NCBI GenBank assembly: GCA_900542615.1
Contig: UQOG01000098.1
Span: forward strand, 1 to 7,578
Reading direction: 5' to 3'
From: an uncultured Eubacteriales bacterium
Lineage (GTDB): Bacteria > Bacillota > Clostridia > Christensenellales > CAG-138
Length of the DNA: 7,578 bases
Notes under the pieces: generated by a model
The model's database searches: none
What the model was told of the DNA's origin: nothing
The model's input: the letters and a program-made list of their open reading frames with translations, nothing else
Made by a program: the position numbers and the translations under genes
In this document: positions 1 to 5,526 of the stretch, piece after piece
Layout: the number at the start of each line of letters is the position of its first letter
Numbering within the stretch: the first letter of the stretch is position 1

Positions 1-17
1 GGGAGCTATGAACACCT

Positions 18-45
18 CGAAAAAGTGGCGCAAGCCACTTTTTCG
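18..45. terminator. Symmetrical hairpin, likely bidirectional intrinsic terminator
   Basis: A perfect 12-bp stem (18-29 with 34-45) closes a GCAA tetraloop. The inner part is GTGGC/GCCAC and the outer part is A5/T5, so either strand reads as a GC stem followed by a T-run. It lies beyond the lys operon terminator. It could be a second terminator for that operon or, read on the plus strand, the terminator of a gene entering from the left, outside the window. Confidence 0.75.
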
Positions 46-54
46 ACAGCCAAA

Positions 55-85
55 ACGCCCCCTTGGGCAAAGCCCAAGGGGGCGT
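55..85 (-). terminator. Intrinsic terminator of the lysC-dapABH operon
   Basis: A perfect 14-bp, G+C-rich stem (55-68 with 72-85) with a three-base loop begins 16 bases past the dapH stop codon. Read on the minus strand the stem is followed by TTTTGG, a short U-run. Position and structure both fit the end of the minus-strand operon. Confidence 0.85.
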
Positions 86-100
86 TGACGGCCGCAGCGC

Positions 101-802
101 TTACAGCTTGCGCAGCGCCTCCTCCAAGGCGGTCTTGGAAGCGGTTTTTTCGTCCTTTACCTTGATAACCCGCGCAGGCGCGCCGGCAGCCATGACCCCA
201 GGGGGCACGTCTTGCAGCACCACGGAGCCTGCGCCGATCACGGAGCCCGCGCCGATGCGCACGCCCTCTGCAATGACCGCATTGGCGCCGATCATCACGT
301 TATCCTCCACCACCACCGGCTGGGCGCTGGCGGGCTCGATCACCCCGGCCAGGATGGCGCCGGCGGCGATGTGGCAATTCTTGCCCACCGTGGCCCGGCC
401 GCCCAGCTTGGCCCCGATGTCGATCATGGTGCCTTCGCCCACGGAAGCGCCAATGTTCAGCACCGCGCCCATCATGATGACGGCGTTTTTGCCGATGCTC
501 ACCTGTTCCCGGATGATGGCCCCGGGCTCAATGCGAGCCTCCAGGTTTTTGATATCCAGCAGGGGCAGGGCGGAATTTCGCCGGTCGTTCTCAATGACCA
601 TATCCTCAATGGCGTCCTGATTGGCCTCCAGGATGGGGCCAAGCTCCCGCCAGTCCCCGAATACCACCTTATCTCCCGGGCCAAAGACCTTGGCGTCCCC
701 GTAGTCGATGGGGCGTTTTTCTTTTATATATATTTTTACCGGAGTTTTTTTCTCCGCCTCGCTGATGTAGCGAATGAGCTCCTGGGCGTTCATTTTGGTC
801 AT
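101..802 (-). CDS. dapH: Tetrahydrodipicolinate N-acetyltransferase (DapH)
   Basis: This enzyme transfers acetyl from acetyl-CoA to the amino group of 2,3,4,5-tetrahydrodipicolinate in the cytoplasm, the entry step of the acetylase branch of diaminopimelate/lysine synthesis. The 233-residue product closely resembles Bacillus YkuQ/DapH from memory: a short N-terminal alpha domain (about 1-85, with ENDRRNSALPLLD at 71-83), then a left-handed beta-helix of hexapeptide repeats (about 88-212, including RIEPGAIIREQVSIG, GEGTMIDIGAKLGGRATVGKN and ANAVIAEGVRIG). The length is normal for the family. The ATG at 802 is preferred because GGAGGTG lies 4-10 bases upstream, inside the end of dapB. A second ATG three codons in is spaced less well. 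The start overlaps the dapB stop as ATGA, implying coupled translation. It is the last gene of the operon, followed by a terminator. The succinylase DapD is less likely, because that family is longer and its sequence differs. Confidence 0.95.
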   Translation of the reverse strand: MTKMNAQELIRYISEAEKKTPVKIYIKEKRPIDYGDAKVFGPGDKVVFGDWRELGPILEANQDAIEDMVIENDRRNSALPLLDIKNLEARIEPGAIIREQVSIGKNAVIMMGAVLNIGASVGEGTMIDIGAKLGGRATVGKNCHIAAGAILAGVIEPASAQPVVVEDNVMIGANAVIAEGVRIGAGSVIGAGSVVLQDVPPGVMAAGAPARVIKVKDEKTASKTALEEALRKL

Positions 803-1521
803 AGGTCACCTCCAAATACGACTTCCTCCAAAGTATACCAGCCCTTTTCCATTTTGGAAAGGCGGGCTGCCGCTTCCAATGCGCCGGCTGCAAAAACCCG
901 CCGGCTGGCGGCCTTGTGGGTCAATTCAAAGACTTCGTCCTCCCCGAAAAAGGCCACCTTATGCTCGCCGGCAACGGTGCCGCCCCGCAGGGAATGGATG
1001 CCGATCTCCCCCTTTTTCCGGGGGCCGCAGAGGCCTTCCCGGCCGTAGACGGGCTGCAGGGTATGCTGGGGATCCAGGGCCTCCACCAGGAGCTTGGCGG
1101 TGCCGCTGGGGGCGTCGGCCTTGCGGTTGTGGTGGGTCTCGGTGACCTCCACATCCCAGCCGGCCAAGGGGGTGGTGGAAAGGACCTGCAAAAGCCGCTT
1201 GCATACGGCAATGCCCAGGGAATAGTTGGCGCTATAGAGGATGGGCGCATAGGCTGCCAGGGCCTTCAGGGTATCCATATCCTGGGGCGAATAGGCCGTG
1301 ACCCCGGAAAGATAGGGGGTGCCGGTACGGCGCACATAGGCGGCGGCAGCCTCCAGGGCGCCGGGGCCGGAAAAATCCAACGCCACGTCCCCCCGAGGCA
1401 GGGCGGCCAGGGTATCCAGGTCGTCCACATCCACCCGGGCCAGGGCGGTATGGCCGGCGGCCTCCGCCAGCTCCCACAGCATGGAGCCCATGCGGCCCCG
1501 TCCGATCAGCACTAGGTTCAT
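799..1521 (-). CDS. dapB: 4-hydroxy-tetrahydrodipicolinate reductase (DapB)
   Basis: DapB reduces the product of DapA to tetrahydrodipicolinate using NAD(P)H, in the cytoplasm. The 240-residue protein has an N-terminal Rossmann fold with the glycine motif GRGRMG at 7-12 and DFS at 49-51, then a C-terminal substrate/tetramerisation domain carrying the family signature around ETHHNRKADAPSGTA. His130 and His131 match the catalytic pair, Lys134 the general acid, and DAPSGT (136-141) the substrate loop. It is slightly shorter than the roughly 250-270 residues common in the family, with a compact region after the nucleotide motif. Its ATG overlaps the dapA stop as ATGA. The only GGAGG upstream is about 16 bases away, so translation probably depends on ribosomes finishing dapA. 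Its own stop overlaps the dapH start in the same way. Confidence 0.96.
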   Translation of the reverse strand: MNLVLIGRGRMGSMLWELAEAAGHTALARVDVDDLDTLAALPRGDVALDFSGPGALEAAAAYVRRTGTPYLSGVTAYSPQDMDTLKALAAYAPILYSANYSLGIAVCKRLLQVLSTTPLAGWDVEVTETHHNRKADAPSGTAKLLVEALDPQHTLQPVYGREGLCGPRKKGEIGIHSLRGGTVAGEHKVAFFGEDEVFELTHKAASRRVFAAGALEAAARLSKMEKGWYTLEEVVFGGDL

Positions 1522-2402
1522 GCCAGTAGCCCCGCTTCCTCCATGGCGGCCCGCAAGCGTTGGGCTGCACCTTGGCTCATCTCATATAGGGGCATCCGGC
1601 AGGGACCCACCTCCCAACCCATCATGTTGAGGGCGGCTTTCACGGGGATGGGGTTCACCTCCAGGAACAGGCTGTTGATCAGCTCCAGGTAACGCAGCTG
1701 GGCCGCGGTGGCGGCGGCGGTGTCCCCGGAGAGATAGGACATGACCATATCATGGGTCTGCTTGGGCAGGATGTTGGCCAATACGGAAATGACCCCGCTG
1801 CCGCCGACGGACAGGATGGGGACGGTGATATCGTCGTTGCCGCTGTACATGGCGAATTCCGGCCCAAGATACCGGGCGATCTTGCAGGCATAGCTCATAT
1901 TGCCCGAGGCCTCCTTGATGCCCATCACGTTGGGATGGCCGGCCAGACGCTTGACCACGCCTTCGGAGATGGCGCAGCCGGTGCGGCCGGGCACGTTATA
2001 AAGGATGCAGGGGATATCCACCGCGTCCACCACGGTGGCAAAGTGGCGGTACATGCCTTCCTCGTTGGTTTTGTTATAATAGGGGGCGATGATCAGCAGG
2101 CCCTGGGCGCCCATGGCCTGGTAGCGCAGGCTTTTCTCCAGCATGGAAGCGGTACAGTTGGAGCCGCTGCCTACGATGACCGGGATACGGCCGTTGACCC
2201 GCTTGAGCACGTATTCGCACACCGCGTCGTCCTCTTCGTCGGTCATGGTGGCGGATTCACCGGTGGTCCCCAGGGCCACGATCCCGTCGGTCCCGTTTTG
2301 GATCTGCCAATCCACCAGCTCGCCCAGCTTGGAAAAGTTCACCGAGCCGTCCTGGTTAAACGGCGTCACGATGGCAACGATAGAGCCTTGGATACGAAGC
2401 AT
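1518..2402 (-). CDS. dapA: 4-hydroxy-tetrahydrodipicolinate synthase (DapA)
   Basis: DapA condenses pyruvate with aspartate 4-semialdehyde, the committed step of the diaminopimelate/lysine branch. The 294-residue product is a complete TIM-barrel aldolase of normal length. Visible active-site residues are Thr46-Thr47 in GTTGES, Tyr109 in APYYN, Tyr135 and Arg140 in YNVPGRTG, and the Schiff-base Lys163 in GIKEASG. NPIPVK (250-255) is another family signature. Numbering runs two ahead of the E. coli enzyme. The ATG at 2402 is supported by AAGGAGGG at 2409-2416. It follows lysC after a 55-base A+T-rich gap that may hold an internal promoter. Neighbours upstream and downstream are the preceding and following pathway steps, which fixes this as DapA rather than a related N-acetylneuraminate lyase. 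Confidence 0.97.
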   Translation of the reverse strand: MLRIQGSIVAIVTPFNQDGSVNFSKLGELVDWQIQNGTDGIVALGTTGESATMTDEEDDAVCEYVLKRVNGRIPVIVGSGSNCTASMLEKSLRYQAMGAQGLLIIAPYYNKTNEEGMYRHFATVVDAVDIPCILYNVPGRTGCAISEGVVKRLAGHPNVMGIKEASGNMSYACKIARYLGPEFAMYSGNDDITVPILSVGGSGVISVLANILPKQTHDMVMSYLSGDTAAATAAQLRYLELINSLFLEVNPIPVKAALNMMGWEVGPCRMPLYEMSQGAAQRLRAAMEEAGLLA

Positions 2403-2424
2403 GGGAGTCCCTCCTTATTGAATT

Positions 2425-2454
2425 AATATATGATTTGCCGGCAATGCTGGCCAA
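2425..2454 (-). promoter_or_regulatory. Possible internal promoter for dapA-dapB-dapH
   Basis: In the lysC-dapA gap the minus strand carries TTGGCC (2449-2454), an 18-base spacer, and TATATT (2425-2430). The -10 matches consensus at five of six positions and the -35 at four of six. Initiation would fall near 2418, just ahead of the dapA ribosome site. The gap is much richer in A+T than the genes, so a chance match is possible. Confidence 0.35.
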
Positions 2455-2457
2455 TGG

Positions 2458-2964
2458 TCACGCCTGCTGGGCTTCCAGCTGGTCGTCCCGGAGCTGGAAG
2501 GTATCCGCCAATACCCGGATGGCTTTGCTCTGGTTCTCCTGGTCCACGGTGAGGGAGATAGAGATCTCCGAGGTGGTCACCTGGTAATAGGGGATGCCCG
2601 CCTGGGTCAAGGCGGTAAAGGCGGCGGCGGCGATGCCCCCATGGGTACGCATTCCCACCCCCACCAGGGAGAGTTTGGTCAGGGTCCCCTGATGCAGGGG
2701 CTGCCGGGGGAAGCCGCCCGTCTCCATGCGGCCCAGCAGCAGCTTGGCGTCCGCTTCCGAGCAGCTAAAGGAGGCCAGCACCCCGCTGGGCAGGGTCTGC
2801 TGGGAGATCATATCCACGTTTACATCCAGCTCCGCCACCAGCTCGAAGATCCGGCTCACCCCGCTGCCATCCGGGGCCAGGCCGTCTATGGTGAACATGG
2901 CGCAGTTTTCCTTGATGCTAAGTCCCGTGACCGGCATATCCTCAAAGGTTTCATTCCATTCCAT
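2458..2964 (-). other. Possible internal in-frame start in lysC giving a beta subunit
   Basis: Known: Bacillus subtilis aspartokinase II is an alpha2-beta2 enzyme whose beta chain arises from an internal in-frame start at the kinase/ACT border of lysC. Seen here: an ATG at 2962-2964 (Met241, MEWNETF) lies at the same domain border and has AAAGGA (2974-2979) nine bases upstream. The product would be 168 residues and consist of the two ACT domains. That this start is used is inference. Confidence 0.45.
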
Positions 2965-3684
2965 GATATAGGTTCCTTTCCTCAGGTCTTCTTCCAATGA
3001 ACGGCCCAGATACAGCTTCACGCCGTATTTCTTGGCCAGCTCCACGCTGCGGGTCTCCAACACCCCGGCCCCCAGAGAGGCCATCTCCATCATCTCCTCG
3101 TAGGTGACCCGGTGCAAGGGCTTGGCGCCCGGGCATTTGCGCGGGTCCGCGGTGAAGATGGAGTCCACGTCCGTATAGATCTGGCAATCCCAGCCCAGGG
3201 CCGCGGCCAGGGCCACGGCGGTGGTATCCGAGCCGCCCCGGCCCAGGGTGGTGATGGAGCCGTCCTGGCTGACCCCCTGGAACCCGGCCACCACCGGCAC
3301 CTTGCCCGCCGCCACGCAGGCTTCCACCGCGTCCGCCTTGATCTGTAGGATCTTGGCCCGGGAATGGTTGGTGTTGGTGAGCATACCGCACTGGGCGCCG
3401 GTAAAGGACATGGCCGGCACCCCCAGGTTTTGTAGGGCCATGGCCAAAAGGGAAATGGTCTTTTGCTCCCCGGTGGCCATGAGGGCGTCCATCTCCCGGG
3501 GACAGATATTCTCCCCCACCTGGCTGGCCAGGGCGATCAGCTGATCGGTGCTCTTGCCCATGGCGCTGGCTACCACCGCGATCTTCTCCCCCTGCTGATA
3601 TGCCCGGGCTACCCGGGCGGCTACCGCCCGAATGTGGGCGGGGGTAGCCACGCTGCTGCCGCCGTATTTATGTACAACGCCCAT
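2458..3684 (-). CDS. lysC: Aspartate kinase, LysC type with two ACT domains
   Basis: Aspartokinase phosphorylates aspartate with ATP, the first step toward lysine, threonine and methionine. From the ATG at 3684 the product is 408 residues, the usual length of monofunctional Bacillus-type enzymes. The kinase domain (about 1-235) shows HKYGGSSVA (5-13, the family's KFGGTSV), VASAMGKSTD (38-47), TGEQ (71-74), GRGGSDTTA (148-156) and YTDVDSIFTADPR (170-182). Two ACT domains follow (about 263-335 and 336-405), the expected site for feedback control by an amino acid. This ATG is chosen because GGAGGAGG lies about ten bases upstream and the protein begins at the conserved motif. The reading frame stays open upstream to a TTG at 3810, but those codons lie in the riboswitch leader and hairpin. 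The gene heads the operon. An internal start at Met241 (2964) could yield a separate regulatory subunit. Confidence 0.97.
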   Translation of the reverse strand: MGVVHKYGGSSVATPAHIRAVAARVARAYQQGEKIAVVASAMGKSTDQLIALASQVGENICPREMDALMATGEQKTISLLAMALQNLGVPAMSFTGAQCGMLTNTNHSRAKILQIKADAVEACVAAGKVPVVAGFQGVSQDGSITTLGRGGSDTTAVALAAALGWDCQIYTDVDSIFTADPRKCPGAKPLHRVTYEEMMEMASLGAGVLETRSVELAKKYGVKLYLGRSLEEDLRKGTYIMEWNETFEDMPVTGLSIKENCAMFTIDGLAPDGSGVSRIFELVAELDVNVDMISQQTLPSGVLASFSCSEADAKLLLGRMETGGFPRQPLHQGTLTKLSLVGVGMRTHGGIAAAAFTALTQAGIPYYQVTTSEISISLTVDQENQSKAIRVLADTFQLRDDQLEAQQA

Positions 3685-3724
3685 GCTGTTTTTGCCTCCT
3701 CCAAGTAATTTTTGCAATATGAAA

Positions 3725-3750
3725 GGCCGCCGGGCTAATGCCCGGCGGCC
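3725..3750 (-). terminator. Hairpin of the lysine riboswitch expression platform
   Basis: A perfect 11-bp, almost all G+C stem (3725-3735 with 3740-3750) with a four-base loop lies between the riboswitch aptamer and lysC. In the minus-strand transcript it is followed by UUUCAUAUUG, an imperfect U-tract, and it ends about 25 bases before the lysC ribosome site. It is best read as a conditional intrinsic terminator (attenuator) controlled by lysine. The poor U-run leaves room for a different mechanism, and I did not find a clear antiterminator pairing. Confidence 0.7.
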
Positions 3751-3808
3751 AAGGTATCCATGGATGGTATGCTGGAAAATAACAACATACAAATACACCT
3801 CGTCAATC

Positions 3809-3974
3809 AACCAGACAGCGCTCCTGCAAGGGTTGCAGACAGTCCTGGAGATATTCTCCCCAGCCCCATCCCCACCGCGCGCCCGCGGAAGGAATTCGGC
3901 GGAATTGCTTTGGAAAGGGATCGTCGCCTGCCGGCTCCCCCGATCTTCGTCGCATCCGCGCCTCTATCTTGGTT
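3809..3974 (-). ncRNA. Lysine riboswitch (L-box) aptamer
   Basis: The minus-strand leader of lysC folds as a lysine-riboswitch-like junction. P1 pairs AGATAG (3964-3969) with CTGTCT (3813-3818), extended by AACC/GGTT around one bulged A. J1/2 and the base of P2 read GAGGC then GCGGA, pairing with TCCGC (3899-3903), followed by the conserved CGAA of J2/3. P3 pairs 3885-3895 with 3868-3878 (10 of 11 positions). P4 is 3845-3863. GGACTGTC leads to P5, a six-base stem (3833-3838 with 3824-3829), then GGAG before P1 closes. These blocks match recalled Thermotoga and Bacillus L-box sequences in order. The upper P2 arm lacks an obvious AGUA turn motif. Known role: lysine binding represses downstream lysine genes, which fits lysC-dapABH. 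Confidence 0.85.
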
Positions 3975-3976
3975 TT

Positions 3977-4006
3977 ATGCTAACATATGGACTTCCCTTC
4001 CGTCAA
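3977..4006 (-). promoter_or_regulatory. Promoter of the lysC-dapABH operon
   Basis: On the minus strand TTGACG (4001-4006) is followed by an 18-base spacer and TAGCAT (3977-3982), with TGT directly ahead giving an extended -10. A run of eight A residues (4013-4020) sits upstream of the -35 like an UP element. Initiation near 3970 would place the transcript start at the foot of riboswitch stem P1, leaving essentially no extra leader. Confidence 0.75.
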
Positions 4007-4060
4007 GCATCATTTTTTTTACAACCCATCTGCCATTCCCTTTACACCCAGCCGGCCCCC

Positions 4061-4089
4061 TTGCTATTCCCGGCCTGGGGCCTTACAAT
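4061..4089 (+). promoter_or_regulatory. Promoter of the divergent M20 amidohydrolase gene
   Basis: TTGCTA (4061-4066), an exact 17-base spacer and TACAAT (4084-4089) form a good sigma-A-type promoter on the plus strand. Initiation would fall near 4096, giving a leader of about 78 bases. It faces away from the lys operon promoter. The two -35 elements are about 55 bases apart. Confidence 0.65.
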
Positions 4090-4149
4090 GATATACAGGG
4101 CCATAGGGGGAAAAAGGGTATGTGTTTTCCCATAAGGGGCCCTGATATC
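4090..4149 (+). repeat. Long inverted repeat in the amidohydrolase leader
   Basis: GATATACAGGGCC (4090-4102) pairs with GGCCCTGATATC (4138-4149) over 12 base pairs with a single bulged A. Inside it GGGAAAA and TTTTCCC (4124-4130) can form a second seven-base helix. The predicted transcript start falls within the left arm, so the RNA would hold the GGGCC part and the inner helix. It may be an RNA leader structure or a DNA operator. No family is recognised. Confidence 0.5.
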
Positions 4150-4173
4150 CATCCTTGCTATAGGAGCTATGCC

Positions 4174-5268
4174 ATGCAAAACCTGCTTACCCGTTTTCGC
4201 CGGGACCTGCACCAGATCCCGGAATTGGACCGGCAAGTCCCCGAGACCCTAGCCTATGTGGAGGCGGCCCTGGCCCCTTTGCCCTGCCGGTTGTTCCATC
4301 CCATCCCCCAGGCATTGTGCGCTTATTTTGATGGCGGGAAAGGGGATACCATCGGTTTTCGGGCGGAGCTGGATGCCCTGCCCATTCAGGAAGCGGAAGG
4401 CCGGGCCTATGGGTCCCGGCACCCGGGCTGCATGCACGCCTGCGGCCACGACGGCCACATGGCCATGCTGCTGGGCCTGGCCCATGCCTGGGAAGCGCTA
4501 CGGGACAGCCTGCCCCACAACCTGCTTCTGATCTTCCAGCCGGCAGAGGAGACCACCGGCGGGGCGGCGGATATCTGTAGCCAGGGGGTGCTGGACGAAT
4601 ATAGGGTAAGCCGGATATTCGGCTGCCATCTTTGGCCCGGGCTTCCGGAAGGCCAGGCCTTTGCCCGGCCCGGCCCCATGATGGCCCGCAGTAGCGAGGT
4701 GACCCTTACCATCCGAGGCCGCAGCGTACACATCGCCAATCGGCAGCAGGGCAACGACGCCCTGCTGGCAGGGGCGGAATTCCTTCGGGCCGCCTATGCC
4801 TTTATGGACGCCGGCTTCCCCCCGGCAGAGCCCCGGGTCTTGGGCTTTGGCCGGATGGAGAGCGGGCAGGTGCGCAACGCCCTCAGCGACCATACCCGCC
4901 TGGAAGGCACCTTGCGGGTGTTCAACGACCAGGTGTTCGCCCAAGCCCGACAGGGCCTGCAAGCCTTAGCCGAGGAAACCGCCGCCCAGCAGGGCTGCCA
5001 GGCGGCCCTGGCCTTCAGCCCCGGCTATCCCCCCCTGTTGAACGACCCTGCATTGGTCGCCTTGGCGGGGGATCTGCTATCCCCCCTCCCTGCCCCCAGC
5101 ATGACCACGGACGATTTTTCCTTTTTTGCCCAAGCCCGGCCCAGCTTGTTTTTCTTCCTGGGAGTGGGGGAACAAGCTGCCCCCCTGCACAACCCGGCCT
5201 TTGACTTTAACGAGGCGGTACTATCCCGGGGCCTAGATATATTCCTGGCCCTGGCCCGGTTGCCTTGA
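4174..5268 (+). CDS. M20 family amidohydrolase, candidate N-acetyl-diaminopimelate deacetylase
   Basis: The 364-residue product is a zinc/manganese-type M20 (subfamily D) amidohydrolase, which removes acyl groups from N-acyl amino acids in the cytoplasm. Motifs in order: RRDLHQIPEL (9-18), RAELDALPIQE (63-73), HACGHDGHM with metal ligands Cys90 and His92, PAEE (Glu125/126), HLWPGLPEG (His152), the lid-domain SVHIA (His186, expected to reach across the dimer), and LHNPAFDF with His339. DDF at 313-315 replaces the more usual EDF. The ATG at 4174 is chosen because TAGGAG lies seven bases upstream and the protein starts at the conserved helix. The frame is open further upstream, but that part covers the leader and promoters. 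Divergent placement next to a DapH-type lysine operon suggests it deacetylates N-acetyl-LL-diaminopimelate, like Bacillus YkuR. Other N-acyl amino acid hydrolases of this family cannot be excluded, so no symbol is given. Confidence 0.85.
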   Translation: MQNLLTRFRRDLHQIPELDRQVPETLAYVEAALAPLPCRLFHPIPQALCAYFDGGKGDTIGFRAELDALPIQEAEGRAYGSRHPGCMHACGHDGHMAMLLGLAHAWEALRDSLPHNLLLIFQPAEETTGGAADICSQGVLDEYRVSRIFGCHLWPGLPEGQAFARPGPMMARSSEVTLTIRGRSVHIANRQQGNDALLAGAEFLRAAYAFMDAGFPPAEPRVLGFGRMESGQVRNALSDHTRLEGTLRVFNDQVFAQARQGLQALAEETAAQQGCQAALAFSPGYPPLLNDPALVALAGDLLSPLPAPSMTTDDFSFFAQARPSLFFFLGVGEQAAPLHNPAFDFNEAVLSRGLDIFLALARLP

Positions 5269-5415
5269 CCCTTCCCTTTTTTCCCGGGAAATAGTATACT
5301 TATTATGTATGGGCCCTTGCCCCCACGCTGTTTTTTGTAGGGCATCCCTTGGCCCGGCTGGTCCCCGCCTCCCCCCCTTGCGCTGGGTTTCCCCAGAAAG
5401 CTGCCGGGAAGACGG
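5269..5415. other. Intergenic stretch without a recognised element
   Basis: Between the amidohydrolase stop and the tkt promoter there is no supported gene and no convincing terminator. It contains short palindromes (TTTCCCGGGAAA at 5280-5291, AGTATACT at 5293-5300) and a run of six T residues at 5331-5336 without a good stem before it. How amidohydrolase transcription ends is therefore unclear. Confidence 0.4.
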
Positions 5416-5444
5416 TTGACTTCTTTTTAGGTTGATGATACCAT
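5416..5444 (+). promoter_or_regulatory. Promoter of the transketolase gene
   Basis: TTGACT (5416-5421), a 17-base spacer and TACCAT (5439-5444) with TGA directly ahead form a sigma-A-type promoter with an extended -10. Initiation near 5451 gives a leader of about 76 bases, which is A+T-rich compared with the flanking genes. Confidence 0.7.
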
Positions 5445-5456
5445 TAAACATAATTG

Positions 5457-5474
5457 TGATGTTTTGTAACATCA
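5457..5474. promoter_or_regulatory. Palindrome in the tkt leader, candidate operator or small hairpin
   Basis: TGATGTT (5457-5463) and AACATCA (5468-5474) are perfect seven-base arms around TTGT, just downstream of the expected transcript start. GTTGATG (5431-5437), inside the promoter spacer, is also the exact complement of CATCAAC (5470-5476). The repeated TGATG-like half-sites across the promoter resemble a repressor operator. I do not recognise the regulator. Confidence 0.4.
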
Positions 5475-5526
5475 ACCCTTCTTTCGTTTTGGTTCCTATT
5501 TTATTTCTATCCAGGAGGTTTCAAAC

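Noticed and set aside
212..1048. Long plus-strand open frame opposite dapH and dapB
   Set aside because: It is antisense to two well-supported genes, its histidine-rich sequence is typical of a shadow frame in G+C-rich DNA, and no domain is recognisable.
1752..2426. Plus-strand open frame opposite dapA
   Set aside because: It mirrors dapA codons, its composition is low-complexity Gly/His/Asp, and no motif is visible.
2433..2442. Palindrome TTGCCGGCAA after lysC as a terminator
   Set aside because: It has no loop and no T-run, and the genes on both sides belong to one operon.
3685..3810. N-terminal extension of LysC from a TTG at 3810
   Set aside because: The frame is open, but it translates the riboswitch 3' edge and the hairpin. 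The ATG at 3684 has a strong ribosome site and starts at the conserved kinase motif.
3760..4173. N-terminal extension of the amidohydrolase
   Set aside because: The extra 138 codons run across the lys riboswitch, both promoters and the leader hairpin. The ATG at 4174 has TAGGAG at the right distance and begins at the family's first helix.
5311..5336. Terminator for the amidohydrolase gene (GGGC/GCCC then six T)
   Set aside because: The stem is only four base pairs and ends eight bases before the T-run, so it does not meet the usual pattern.
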